A stretch of 64,000 nt of DNA, from assembly GCA_002964805.2 (NCBI GenBank), contig PUDQ02000066.1, positions 496,001-560,000 of the forward strand, in the 5' to 3' direction. Under the pieces are notes generated by a model that was given only the letters and a program-made list of their open reading frames with translations, searched no databases and was not told the origin of the DNA. The stretch is from Trametes villosa (taxonomy: Eukaryota > Basidiomycota > Agaricomycetes > Polyporales > Polyporaceae). The position numbers and the translations under genes are program-made. The first letter of the stretch is position 1; each line of letters begins with the position of its first letter. This document shows, one piece after another, positions 12,313-24,888 of the stretch.

Positions 12313-14934
12313 CTATGCGACAGTAGGTCCAGGAAGGCAGCCAGAGAGCGGGATCTGCGCGCCGAGCGCGTCCCACGCGTCAGGGTACGCGCAGCCGGAG
12401 ATGGGCGTCACAGCGGGCGCGGTGTCCTGCGAGTTGAACCAGCCACTGCCCGCGCTCGCTGTGGGTGTAACGCTCCCGGTAGACGTCGCTGTCTGTGGCG
12501 GGAGGGTGACCGGCGTGCCCGTGCTCGTGTATTGCGGCAGTGCGCTAGCGCTGCCTGTCGGGATGTGCGCGATGGTCGGGGGCCACGGCTGGATGCTCGC
12601 CGTCGCGGCGGGCGCGATCGTACCCGCGCCCGCACCACCCGTCTGCCATGGCTGGAAGGGGCCGGCGAACGGTTGCGGGGCGACGCCGAAGTTCTGGCAC
12701 GCGCCCTGCGCAGCGCGCGGGTCCTTGGGCATCCATCCGCCCTCGAGGCCGAGCTTGTACGACCACAGCGGCGCCTGGACGGAGTTCGTCGTCGTCGACT
12801 CGCCGATCTTCCACGTCCAGAAGAAGAAGTCGCCGAGCGCGTCCATGGACGCGAGCGCGAAGTTGAGCAGGCCCTGCTTGTTCGCGTCCGACCACTGGCT
12901 CGCGTCCGCCCAGTACCCGCAGTCGTCGCCGTAGTGCGCCTTCACGCCGATGCCGATGACGTACAGGCCGCAGTCGTTGATCGCGTTGCTGAACTCGCCC
13001 GCGACGGTGATCCCGAAGTCCTTGCGGCTGCGGGGACAGAGCGGTCAGTAGGTGAATGCGCGCGGGTGCAGAGAGGGCACATGCCTGCCGTTCATCGCTG
13101 CGCCCCACGCGTTGCATGCCTGCTGAGGCCATTTGCCGCCTAGCTGCGTTCCGTCGCCGCCGACGGCCGTGATGTTGACTGGTTCGCGGTTCGGCTGACC
13201 GTCGAACGCGAAGTACGGGTGGTCATCTGTTGCACGGAAAGTGGTCAGCACGATGGGCTCCACAGAAAACCGCATGGACGAGAAGACATACCGATGGCGA
13301 TGCGGTCCGCGCCCGGCAGGAAGTTAGCCCAGTTCTTCAGCGCGTCAAAGCCGTCGTGGAAGGCAATCACGGGGCCATTGCCTTCACCAGTGCCCGTGAT
13401 CTCCCGCACCATCTGGTAAACGCGGAGGTAGCTATACGCAGGGATGTGTCAGAGCAAGCATAGCAAAGACGCTGCGAGTATGTGCTTACAAGGACTCGAT
13501 GGGGTCGCGGCCAATGGTGGGCAGGAAGGGCTCGTTGAGAATGCCGAACATCTGGACGACGTCCTTGTACTCGGGCTGGGGCAATGTTTAGCTCAAGCTA
13601 GGCAATTAGCAAGGCAGGACCTACCTGAGAAATAAATTCGACGAGAGTCCTGATGTAGTCCAGAGAACGCTCTGCATTGGCGAGACCCATGGGTCCGTTG
13701 AGCCAGTTGAGCGACCCGAGCTTCCCAGAGTGGTTGTAACCTACATAGTGGTCAGGTTAAGCACGTCCTCTTTTGAAAGCAAGCCTTGAGTCCTACCATT
13801 CTGCGAGCCAGGAACGGCATGCAGGTCGAGCAGAACTCGCAAGCCGTACTTGCGCGCCCAGCCGATCAGCCGGAGGATATACCTTGTCGCTGGTTAGAGT
13901 ACCACCCTCAGCTTAGGACCAAACGAAGCTCACTTCCAGCACACCCTGGCCAAGAACGGCTCCGCGACAGTTTGCCCCGAGCCATCCACGCCAACGTCCG
14001 CCCACGTCTCGATCGCCCAGAACGGGATCGGCACGCGCACCCAGTTCAGGCCCGCGCCCGCGATCTGCGCGAGGTCCTCCTCCGTGATGAACGTCGCGTA
14101 GTGGTTCTCCATCACCTCCTGCAGCTGGCCCTTGCCCGCGAGGATCGTCGAGAGCGTCCACTCGTCCACCGCGCCCGGGTTCGTCTCGAACAGCGCGGGC
14201 GCGATGAACGGCTCGGGGACGAAGAGCCCGCCGAGGTTCACGCCGTTGATCCGGTCCTCGCCCCAGCGCCAGCTCTGGTTGAGCGGGGGCGTCCAGGAGT
14301 TTGGCCGCGCGGAGTTGTCGTAGGGGTTCTCGGGGTTGGACACCCCTGTTTCAAGAAAGCGCCGTCAGCATGACCATACCCTCAACCCAAGCAGGAAGCC
14401 GACGTGTGTGAACGCGAAGTACTCACAGTACCCGCCGAACGAGTTGTTGTAAACGAACGTCGTGCCGTCGTCCTTCGTCACTGTGCTGCCATCGCCACCG
14501 ATCTGGAGGCGCGCTTGCGGGGCCGCCGCGGAGCTAGAGTTGGACGAGGCACCGTTCCCAGAGCTCTTACCGCCATTACTGTCATCATTCTTCGGCCTGA
14601 TCACCACGAAGTAGACCGGGAGAACGACCGCCGCGGCCACGACGATAATCGCGACGATCCAGAACCACAGTGTCTTGTAGAACGGACGCTTCGCGGCCCT
14701 CGGCGCGTCCGCACTGAGGTACCCGGCCTCCTTGCCGAGCGGGCTGGTGTTGTACGGTGCAGGCTGCTCGTTCAGCAGGGGCGCGAACTCGCGCGGGATT
14801 GACGTGAGAGATTCCTTGGGCAGGTTCGACTCCGCGCCGGGGCGGAGGTACGGCGACTCGCCGCGGAGAGTGGCCTGCGAGCCGCCCGCGGAGGGCGCCT
14901 GGCTGAGGCTGTACGGGTTGAATTCTGCAGACAT
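12313..14934 (-). CDS. Membrane-anchored exo-beta-1,3-glucanase (GH5)
   Basis: Cleaves beta-1,3-glucan, probably during cell-wall remodelling at the plasma membrane. 734 aa in eight exons read downward: 14934-14427, 14345-13934, 13882-13797, 13740-13625, 13575-13490, 13431-13292, 13226-13085, 13027-12313. The cytosolic N-terminus (about 85 aa) is followed by one strong membrane span (TLWFWIVAIIVVAAAVVLPV), a Ser/Asn-rich linker and the GH5 barrel. Catalytic Glu residues are in GILNEPF (acid/base) and the later VAGEFSNAINDCG (nucleophile). Other conserved stretches are INGVNLGGLFVPEPF and LLDLHAVPGSQNGYNHSGK. A Ser/Thr/Pro-rich C-terminal tail follows. This layout matches the ExgD/Exg3-type glucan 1,3-beta-glucosidases. 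The intron at 13084-13028 needs a GC donor to keep frame (see findings). Confidence 0.93.
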
Positions 14935-17900
14935 AGGTTAAGGCAGATCGTGAGGCGGGGCTCTTCAGAGCAGCCCTCGCAGGGAGCGTGCAGGTGCCAG
15001 GAACCGAGGCGGGAGGTGGCAGGCGGAGGAAGGGAAAAGGGAGGGAGGCACGCTGATGTTCAACTCGTGCATGAAATACTGGCGATGGGAACTTGCCATG
15101 CTGTACTGCGCCCGCCCGCCCGGAATAGCCCCGCTTGGTGCCGCTGGGCATGCCGTGAGCTTATGAAACCCGCACATGGGCGCTGGAGGCCGTGAACGCA
15201 TCGGATCGGGGGGTGATGCGTCTGCTAGACGTGAATGTATGCATGCTTGACGACAGAAGGGGCGAGCAAGTATCACTCGGAGCGGGTGCATTGGCACCAG
15301 ACCGGTCAGATGTTGCGATGTCCACGCGACAGTGTCTTCGTGAGATGCCGAGGTTGGAGAAGTCGCGCGTGAACTGCTTCCGAAAATACACGTTTGTCGA
15401 CGCACCGTGCAGCCACCGTGTCATGTTTTGCGAGGACGCTCCAGCGCATACAATCGTGGGTCATGCTCGTTAAGCGCGACCTGCCAGTCAACGTCATGTT
15501 CAAGTGGGGAGACACAGCGCTCCCATGAGGAACATATCGCCGTCGGTGCAGTGATGTGTACTGATGGATACCGCAGTGATATCGACTTGTCTGGGCAAAG
15601 CCTGTGTCTCTGGTCTAGCAGCTTGGCGTGATAGGCTTCAGAATGCAAAGCGAATGAATGAGTCGAGAGGCGTAGAGATTGAGATGGACGACGAGAAAGG
15701 ACCCGAGGCGGTGCTTACTCGTGATGAGGGATTTGGGCGCCTACCAGGCACACGCGAACATCGCTACCTGACTTCAAAATGAAGACGGTGCTCGACTTAC
15801 GAGGTACATTCTTCAACTTACAGTTGCGATATCGCTGCTTTGAAACATTTTTTGCCGGAAGGCTTGGCCACTGCTGTCATCCTGAGCCTGCAGGGGTATG
15901 CGATGCTCCTTGCCTTGCCGCCTCGGAATGATGACAGGCTCACCATGAAGGGCAGGTTCACCACTGGGCCCGGTCGCCTTGCCAGGAACGTAATGTCGTC
16001 GGGCTTTGCGTGTGTCGTGCGGACGAAGAACACCTTCGTGTGCCCGTGGATTCCAGGCACCGCCGCCGGCCGCCAACTCACGACACCGCACAACGGCAGA
16101 GAACTTCCGTTCTTCGTGTTCGCCTAACTTGGCACCATGACCAACATGAGTACGACAAGTCTGGCATGTCCCGAGGTCGTCGTACCGTTGGACAGCCATC
16201 ATCCGAGGAGGGGGATCAGGTACCAAAGCGCGCTCTTACGGTTCGAACTTCGTGAGCAAACGATTTGTTGATGCGTAACGAACGCTCAGCTCCGGCGTGC
16301 TAGGGGACATACTTAACCTCGCGTGTAAGCGAGCGATGTACGAAATTCATCGTTCAGCGCACCTTCATCAAGTTGCAGACTAATGTTGCGCTGGAGCTGT
16401 GGGGTTGTCAGTATGAAGCTCCGGGGATGGCGACCACGCAACGGAACTGACGTACGACGGCTTCAGCCAGCTGGAGCACCTTCGACAACCCATAGGCCGT
16501 CCATGACTGCGCCGACTCTTGCGAAGGTACGGCTGCAATGTCGAACAGCGCTCCGATGTTGACGTTGGCTACTTAGTCGCAAGTGCGCCGCGTGAGACCG
16601 ATGAGACCCGCGCATGCCTGGCCTTGGGGCGTCCCGGCATGGAGGCTAGGAGGGACATCGCTGCTCATGACCTAGAAACTAGAGTGTGCCGCATATCTTG
16701 AAGTTCGCTATCTCATTCACATCACCAGTGCAGCGTTCGCCAGCACAGGGACGAGACCCCTGGGGGGACGTACCGTAGAGGTGGAGTATATAGCAGATGA
16801 TGCTTCAAGGCTTGATGCCATCGACAAACGCAGCATGTTAGAGGGGGAGACTCGGGCAGTGTGGTGAGCGAAAGCTACTTGCGCCACGAGCTAGTACTTC
16901 AGAGGTCCAGGTGAGCGACCTCGTCGATTGCATGTCGGGAGGATGACACTCACAGCGCCCACACAGCGCAGCGGGCGGGAGTCGGCCGCCGCCCACTGTG
17001 TATTCGCCTCCATCCAATCTCGGCGCGATCACGGATATGTGTAGACAGGCAGACAGCCGACTATATGCGACCGGGGCTGGCAGCTCCCGGCGAGCTGTAC
17101 TGCAGTGCTTTAAGAGTTTCTCGGGCCATCTCTGGGCCATCCAGACGGCGGACGCTGTCGCGAAGTTGTACTCGCGCGCTCGCTCTGAGTATTTGCGACG
17201 TTGCTGCCTATCATGAGCGACGTTCACGACGCAACCCTACTTCCGCAAACGTAGTAAAGGAATTGTGACGACGAGGAAGCCCGCAGAAGGTGGCAAGGGC
17301 GGGAGTCGCCCACCTGCGTCGGGATGACTGAACGGCAATGCGCACCGCTTCCGAGCCTGGAGCTTCACGACTCACGAAGGATCAGCTCTCTGTTTCCGCC
17401 GATAGTTTTCGAGATTGAAAATTGACCGGGAGAGCTCACCACAGCTTCGGCCACCCCAGCGGTCAGGATAGCCGGTGAGAAATCCCGCAACGAAGCTGTG
17501 TGTATGTTGCACTTGGAAAACGCCGTGGAGAAGGCTATGTTCCACAACTCCTGTGATGCCGTTCGAAGCGTATGGAATCCCGGGCGGGGACCGGGATCTG
17601 CCAACGGATGGGAACGAGGCTTTCTGGCATCAGCAAAATGGCGGGACCTGCCGGGCCCCTGCCAGTGTATGCATTGAAATACCGAATGTCATACGCCCAG
17701 GCTCACCTGTAGGAAACACAATTCAAGTTATGCGCAGTTCTGCATATCGCTGACGAGAGTATCATTGCGAGAATTGTTTACAGCACCTCCATGCGATGCA
17801 GAAAGAACGAAGAAGCGTCGACGGATCCGCAAGCGAAGAGGACCCTGTCGAGCTTGCCGCTCCGGGGTCGGATGAGCACGCCATCAACAAGGACCGGCCG

Positions 17901-18307
17901 ATATCAATGCGTGGATCAGGAGGTGTTTGGACGGCGAACTGTCTCCGTCCAGACCACGGAGGCGTTTGTAGAGTGGGCCGGCCGACCAGAAGGAGAGGGG
18001 CTGCCGGAGGAAATGCGCGCAAAGCCTGACAAGACGCCGGCACCGCGTCTTATTCCCCATACTCCGCTACGTGCTGATTGGTCGAACTTGCAGAAATAGC
18101 TGATGAGATTAAATCTCCGCTTGCATCCGACGGCGGGTAGCTTGGCGTGAGAAGCAAAGCATGGGGGAAGATGGGCGCGCAGACGATCGCTGGCGCGAAA
18201 CAAGCCTCGCGCTCGTCACGTATAATATTGGCTCTGATGTCCCTCCGCTGAACCCTCCTTTCCTCCGCTCTCTCTCTCTGCTATCTGCTACCTCGACGCC
18301 GGCGACG
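14935..18307. other. Gene-poor region, 3.4 kb
   Basis: The largest gene-free stretch in the left half of the window, lying between divergently oriented genes (GH5 minus, GT61 plus), so both promoters are here. GC is lower than in the genes. Three frames stay open over 15813-16226 (two minus, one plus), but none gives a recognisable domain. A plus frame at 17791-18099 is similarly unassigned. No transposon ends or tRNA were recognised. A TATAAT-like element near 18221 could serve the GT61 gene. Confidence 0.5.
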
Positions 18308-20400
18308 ATGGTCGGCCCTCCTCGGACACGGACCCTGCGCGATGTCGCGCTCATCTGCCTCGGCGCGGCCGCGATGCACTTCACCACCAGCTTCCTCGGC
18401 ACCAGCCTGGTGGATCACTCGAGCTCGATTGTGGTGAAGACCGAGGTGAGTATCCGTTTTGCCTGCGGCCAGGTCCTGCACGGTGGAGCGAGTGCAGTGC
18501 TGGGAGCGAGGCTCGGAGAATCGGTTTGTGGTGGTGCATGGAAAGGCAAGAAGAAGGGAACGGGACCTGGCGCCGGCCAACTCTTCCCGCCAAGTGCGCT
18601 CTAATCGGACGACATTCTCTGCAGGTCAGCTCTGAATACGACGCCGACCACCAGCACAACATATTCGCCGCGCCCGCCGTGCACGAGCATGCGCCAGCAT
18701 CGCCAGCCGTGCTCGCACCACCGAAGCAGCCAGCAGCGCCTGCACGCGACAACCACCGAGACCCCGCCCAGGAACTAATCAAGGCGCCCGTGGACATACC
18801 ACCCGCCGTAGATACCTCTTACACGATACCCGAGACGACGATCCTCTCGCACGCGCCAGGATGGACGGTCTTCCGCAACATATACATGTCGAACGGGACG
18901 ATGTACATCGTCACGTCCCGCCCCTCCTCCTTCCCCGACATCACGATGATGACCTCGACCGGGCTCGCGGCGGAGAACACGCCCGAGAACATCGCCGCGC
19001 GCATGCCCACCGCGGAGGACATGGCCTTCCTCACGCCGCAGGAGGCGCAGGACCTGTGGGGCGGCGCGGGCGGGCTCGAGAAGAACCGGATCTGGACCGT
19101 GCCGGGGAACTCGTTCATCGTGAACGAGCCGTCGCAGTTCCTCGACCACTACTACCACTTCTGCGCGGAGTGGCTCTTTGGCGCGTGGGCGTTCTGGCAG
19201 GGCGCGTGGAACGCGAACGTCGACCCGCACAGCGCCGCGCGCACGTCTGCGCCGCCCGTGCACCGCGCGATCTTTGCGAACGCGGGAGCGCATGGGTGGC
19301 GTGACCGGCCTGGCTTCAACTCGTACGTCTTCCGCGCCGCGTTCCCTGCGCTCACCGTCGAAGTGCTCGAAGACTGGGAGGACCGGATTATCGCCACCTC
19401 ATCTCCGAGCGCACCGCGCCGTGCCTGGCACTTCGACACTGTGCTCTTCTCCGACCGTTCGGCGTCGTTCCGGGGCCCGATCTGTGGGAGCCAGACACAG
19501 CGAATCGCGGCGGAGGCGACGGAGCACATGCGCAAGGCTGGGAACCTGACGAAGTTGTGGTGGGAGCCCGTGCGGCGCGGCGTGCTGCGCTTCGCGGGCG
19601 TGGACGAGCGCGTGCAGGACCTGGGGGTGAAGGCGGACGCGATGCTGGCGGCGGGGCGCTCGGGGCTGCAGCCAGAGGGGACGGGGACGAAGGCGACATC
19701 GGGCCTGCGCGACTCGGAGATCGTGATCACGTACATTAGTCGACAAGCCTCACGGCGGCACCTCCTGGACCCCGACCATATTGCTCTCGTCGCCGCGCTA
19801 GAGGAGATGGTGCAGAAGCATGGGTGGGAGCTGAACGTCGTGCAGGCGGAGAAGCTGACGAAGGAGCAGCAGCTTTCTATAGCGGCACGCACGACGGTGC
19901 GTAGTTTCATTTCGGTGCGCCACAGGCACGAGGCTGACTCCGATCTACCTGTCGCTGCTGTCTAGGTCATGCTGGGCGTGCACGGAAACGGCCTGACGGT
20001 GAGCCCGATCGCTCGTTTAGCGTTTAAGGTTGCGCGGACGCTCATTCGAACTGTCCTCCCCTCGTTAATTGCAGCATCTTATTATGATGCCCGTCACGCC
20101 CGTGTCGACGGTCATTGAGATCTTCTACCCGACTGGCTTCGCGCACGACTACCACTGGACGGCGCACGCGCTGGGCATGCGGCACTTCGCGATATGGAAC
20201 GACACGTGCGTAGCGCTCCTTCGTCGTGTTCGCAGTTGACTGACGTGTTGGCGTTGTTTCCCCTGCACAGGTATCACACGCACCCGAACGAGCCGCAGGT
20301 GAACTATCCCGAGGGCTTTCAGGGCACTGAGATCCCCGTGTACCCGCCGACAGTCGTGAAGGTCATCGAGGAGCGGATAGCGGGCCTGCATCCACTCTAA
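18308..20400 (+). CDS. GT61 / DUF563 family glycosyltransferase
   Basis: Type II membrane enzyme of the secretory pathway, 567 aa in five exons: 18308-18445, 18625-19896, 19966-19998, 20075-20205, 20271-20400. The N-terminus has a hydrophobic anchor (DVALICLGAAAMHFTTSFLG), then a Pro/Ala/His-rich stem and the catalytic region. Typical GT61 features are the HYYHFCAEWLFGAWAFW block (substrate side), the basic VITYISRQASRRHLL block, and the late VMLGVHGNGLTHLIMMP motif followed by VIEIFYP. The late motif is split across a 33-nt exon 3. GT61 members include xylosyl-, arabinosyl- and EOGT-like GlcNAc transferases; the donor cannot be chosen from sequence. Exon joins all keep frame. The first intron (18446-18624, 179 nt) is longer than the others. 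Confidence 0.88.
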
Positions 20401-21702
20401 GCCCCGGCGCCAGTGCGCGCCATTTAAGAGCTCGCCTGCTGTACAAGCCTCCCTCCCTCGACCCGACCCAAAACGACTCGCCACGTCCTCGACTTCTTGC
20501 GACCGCTGGCCATGCGTAGCGACACATCTCAGTCTTCGCGCCCCGCGCCCGCGACCCGGCGCCTGCTCTATGCTTTCGATGCGCTCTGTTGTATCACCCC
20601 TCGCCCCTCCTCGCCGCCTACCCTCCTCCGTATGCCTAATCCGCGCCGTCCCCCGCGTTCCCATGTCGGCCAACCCGACATACTTATCATATTGCTCGCC
20701 GGGCTCTCGGGCGTAGTAGCCGTCACTCATTCGACTCTTCCATCCCTCTCTCTCCCTCTCCGGATATTACCCCCGCGCGCTGTCCGTGGACGGCGGCGGG
20801 CATCTGCTGGCTCGTCTCTTTGGGAACTTTGTGTATAGTACGTCACGCTTTCGTCGTCGTTCTTGGTGGGATGGGGATGGAGATGCTCTGTGGGTTTGTA
20901 CATAGCAGCTGTGGAGGTCAACGAACCAGGATAGGATACCGCCTTGCTGCGTAGACTGGAGGTCCCGAATAACTCGCGACATATTCCATCGATCGTAGTT
21001 GTTCGCTCGATCGACAGCTGTATGCCCGATTGCATGTGTATACGGTCCTGGGAAGCGGGCGTCGGGCCCGGGGGGTACGGATATCTGCGTGCGGAGCGCG
21101 CGGACCCGACGCGCGTCAGCGGCGCTCGGGCGGTGCCCTGATTGGGCGCAAGTGCCCGACGCGTCGGCAGCGAGACTCCCTCCGCGCTCTTCGCTCCCGA
21201 ATAGCCGGTGTACCACCCAGCGAATATTCATAGCGCAGGTACAGAACTCGTAGTGTTATAAATAGCTCTTACTCCAGTACAGTATGTAGCGTAATGCGTC
21301 TATACATGCAAAGGACGGGAAGACGGTCCTAATCACATGAGATGAGTATGCCCGCACAGCGTCGATGACCGTGCGCTGACGTCGGTGTGCCAGACTCCAC
21401 GCGAAGACGAGCGGAGGCCCGACGTCCTGGTCCTGCTCAACTGTCATCCTCCGGGACGTCTCTGTATAAGAGTTCGGGTCAATCGTGCGCGACGGGCCAC
21501 ACACGCTCACGGATACCACCGCGCCTCACGAACGGATTCTCGGACGCGACGCCATCTTACGACGACACCGGGATCCTACCATTGCGATACCCCGCACGCA
21601 CATAACTGACCTACCCACGGGCCACGAGGATTCGCCTGGAATACCGCCACTCCACGACATACCCTCGCTTGCTGGAATATTGAACCCACGCGGAGAACTG
21701 AA
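20401..21702. other. Intergenic region, 1.3 kb
   Basis: 3' flank of GT61 and promoter of the small hydrophobic protein. A 97-codon plus frame starting at the ATG at 20512 and several minus frames have no domain or conservation I can recognise; the first part is probably GT61 3' UTR. Nothing else is supported. Confidence 0.5.
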
Positions 21703-22523
21703 ATGGTGCGTCGGCAGATAACGCTCGCTTCGCGATCGCACTTAACCTTCTCCTTGCACACGCGTTCGACGATCCCTGCGCAATCCTGTAGGGCGCAGTC
21801 ATATCATTAGTGGCAAACGCGGTCACGGCCGTCATCACCGGCATCGCAGCAGTGCTCCAGGCGATTGTAGGCGCTATCGCAGGAGTGAGTTACTCGCTCG
21901 TACTGAATACAGACTCACCGACTCACACACACCCACAGCTCCTCTTCGGCATCTTCAACGTCATCACGTGCGGTGCCTTCTCCCCCGCAGGCGGAGGAAC
22001 CGGCACCGCCGCTGGCGAAGCAGCAGGGACGGCCACAGCAGAAGGGACGGGGACGGGGATGCCGGGCCAGCGCTGGTTCGGGCCTGGGGGCAGCCGCGAG
22101 GCGTCCGCGGAGGCGCAGGAGGAGGTGCGCGAGACGGGCGGCGCGCCGCAGATGGCGGAGGCCGCGCGCATGGCGCCCGGGGCTGGATTGGGAGCTGGGG
22201 TGGGTGGCCCGATGGGGATGGGCACGCCTGGGAGGATGGGCATGGGAGGGCCCGCTATGATGGGAGGTCCGGGTGCGATAGGGGGGTCTGCAGCAATGGG
22301 CGGACCTGCTGCGATGGGTGCGCCTGCTACGATGGGCGGGCGTGCAGCGATGGGCGGGCAAGCAACGATGGGAGGTCCTGGGATGGTGGGCGGTCCAGGT
22401 GCGATGGGTGTCCCTCCGGCGGTGGCGATGGGGAACGGCGGCGCGGTGGCAGGAGGGGGGATGGGAGGTGCATATCCGGCCGCAGGTGGTATGGCAGGTA
22501 TGACCAGTGGACGTGCATATTGA
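21703..22523 (+). CDS. Small hydrophobic basidiomycete protein with Met/Gly/Ala repeat tail
   Basis: Unknown function, 226 aa in three exons: 21703-21705 (the ATG alone), 21792-21884, 21939-22523. The start codon is followed directly by a GTGCGT donor. The acceptor at 21791 gives MGAVISLVANAVTAVITGIA, continuing hydrophobic into LLFGIFNVITCG. Short, highly hydrophobic proteins starting MGAV/MGNAV with this Val-Ile-Ala pattern are, from memory, common and mostly uncharacterised in Agaricomycetes; that link is inference. Most such proteins are short, but this one runs on into a Gly/Ala/Glu linker and about nine 6-residue repeats of the form MGGPAA. The repeat tail could be a real extension or read-through of what was once 3' UTR. 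The alternative start without intron 1 would be a GTG at 21810. Confidence 0.6.
22249..22420 (+). repeat. 18-bp coding minisatellite
   Basis: About nine imperfect 18-base units of the type GCGATGGGCGGACCTGCT, in frame inside the small hydrophobic protein gene, each giving a hexapeptide like AMGGPA. Being in multiples of three, copy-number change would not break the frame. Confidence 0.8.
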
Positions 22524-24888
22524 CGGCCTCTGCGGGAGGAGGGAGTCGCTCGGAAGGGTGGCCTTGCTAGAAGTGTAGTAATAGCTTAATATTGTTGTAT
22601 CAGTATTCGCGATTCGTTGCCTGACCTGCACCTTTTGGCTCGAGCGGACTTGCACGTTCGACCGTTCGATGGAGGTCATCCACCGTTCCTCCGAGGACGT
22701 CTTCACAGAACAGGGTGTATGTTGAAGGTCTGGGCCGCGTTCTCGTCTGTGCACGGCGATAGCGCACGCGGAGGTCCGTAGTCGCAATCCACGTCCTTCC
22801 TACAATGGCGGAGCAGTCAAACTGTAATCTGATACGCATCTTCCGAGGAGCGTGCACCAGGAGGACACTCACCACGCACGCCGGTGCTGATCCGCCACGA
22901 CACCTGCAGAGCACAAGTGTGAAGGGCCGACGCTGATAGCGGTGAGCTGATGCCCAGCAGTGACTTGCACAACCCTGTAGATCCCCGAGCAAGACTTCCG
23001 CTATGCAGGCCGAGGCTCGACGTCGATATCAGTCATTAACCGTCGACGACATCGACGTCGGACGTGCTCGGGATGCAGCGCGTTCACTCTGACCGTCTGA
23101 CGCGGTGCTTCGGACGGTCTTGATGGTGTCCCTCTCTCCTATGTACTGGAACAAGGCACGAAGTAAGCTGTGGATCACGTACGTAGAAATGAACGCACCT
23201 TTGCTACGACCTCGGGTGCTGATGGAGCATCCACGATCGGTGAGAGGTCCGACGCACTCTACGCATAAGTACATGCCAACCGACACCACGACAGGATCGT
23301 GTATATCCTTCCAACGCCTCCGGGGCAGGGCTGCATGCTACGATAAAACCGTAAAGCTTCAAGATAAGACAGACTCATGTGGTTCCATAGCGCAGAGGTG
23401 GCGGACTCCATCGGCTCGAGCGGGTGCAGAACTTCGAGTTCAAACGTCCCTAAGCGGGAGGCAGCAGCATTGAGGCGGCGCCAGCGGCTCCTATTCCTTG
23501 GGCGCAGTACACCATAAAAGGAGAATCCCGCCAGGTCCCGCCGGTGGCGTTCCCCGCATTTTAGCCCGCCACAAGGGAAACGTCGCCCCCTTCCTCCGTC
23601 GGACTCATACTACCACGCCCGAGGCTCGCGCTGCCCTTCTGCCCGCCCCATCCCCTGGAAATCCTTCAGCAAAACAGAACAAACCACCCGTATTGTCTCA
23701 GATGCACCCGCAGGCTATCCAACTGCATGGGCTTTCTGTCAAGACTGCGCGGGGCTCCTGCGGGTTCCAGCCGGGCGGCCATGTTCATCAGCACCTGTTC
23801 GGACTCTGGAGGCTGCCCTGGTTCGATCTCGCAATCCGCCCACAGTCGACGATCACTATTCAGTTCTACTGCTTGGCTCGCAATGGTCTCATCAGCTCCA
23901 GGAACTCCTCAAGTCTTCATCTGTCAGGTCGGACCTCCGAGGTCGGATTCGAGCACCTTCAATAGGATCCGCCTTACACGATAGAGTACCGACGGATGAC
24001 TAGCCGCTACTGTGATTATCTCGCATACGTTAAACCGAAGAAACTTACCTATTCGCTTAGAAGCTGAAGACGTCCGCATGCTCGAAACCCCCCTTCCGTT
24101 CGCATTGCGCAAGCATCCTGCTGCATTTTGGTGGTGCGCTGCGCAAGCGGGCGGGTCTACGCCTCTGACTGCGCACGTCAGCGTGGGCCGCAACAGCTCT
24201 TCCCGTTCCTGGCAGCAAGCTTCCGAGATGTTCGCCGGGCGTTCCCACCCCGTACGCGGCCCTGGGTTCGATAAGTGCACAGTTCATGTAACGCCAGTCG
24301 GAGCAGCGTGCGTCCTCCTTCTGTTTCCTGCCTTCGTACGAAATCTTCCGGCGTACCGCGCTCGAAGTGCAGGACGTGCGGACCGAATCCGAGCAGGCGC
24401 CCCGGGCGCATTCACCGAACCCGCCAAGCGCTGTGCGATACGACAAAAGATCAGAAGGTGGAACGACGAAACGGTCCCGCGCGCACCTGGATGCTGGGAA
24501 GGCGAATGGTCTCAATCGCCCGCGCGCGCCTGCATGGTCGTGATCAGCGCGCGATGCGAGCAAAGCTCCATGAGTCCATGTCGCCCTCCCCTGGCTGGCC
24601 TGCTGCCCTGAAATCCCAAATCACCAACGCTGCCACACCGTGTCGACACCTGACTTCCGCCCTTGATGGCCCGCCCGCCGCGTTATGTCAGACTCGCCCG
24701 AGGGCCCATCGTTCGGGCTCGCGCACGGCTGCTGGAATGTATAAGTAACAGCCGAGCGGCTCTCCGAAGAAGCACGCACCCGACCCGACGCTTACGCGGT
24801 GCCTCGCTCCTTTGCGAATCTCAGAACGCCCTCCTCACGCTCGCTCCTCTTCTCTCTTGACCCACGACCCCGACCCACGCCATCGATC
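22524..24888. other. Intergenic region, 2.4 kb
   Basis: Upstream of the first aquaporin. A tRNA-like relic at 23381-23450 has A-box and B-box-like blocks but no closing acceptor stem (rejected below). Open frames at 22600-22992 (minus), 23498-23965 (plus) and 24057-24563 (minus) lack recognisable domains and splice partners. No gene is called. Confidence 0.5.
24740..24745 (+). promoter_or_regulatory. Candidate TATA box for first aquaporin gene
   Basis: TATAAG lies 149 bases upstream of the ATG at 24889 and is followed by a pyrimidine-rich stretch before the start. This is a plausible core promoter; spacing implies a 5' UTR of roughly 110 bases. Confidence 0.45.

Noticed and set aside
23381..23450. 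tRNA-like sequence (GGTTCCATAGCGCAGAGG ... GAGTTCAAACG)
   Set aside because: A-box and B-box-like blocks are spaced about right, but the T-stem does not pair, there is no anticodon stem, and the 3' side lacks the complement of GGTTCCA. At best a dead tRNA relic.
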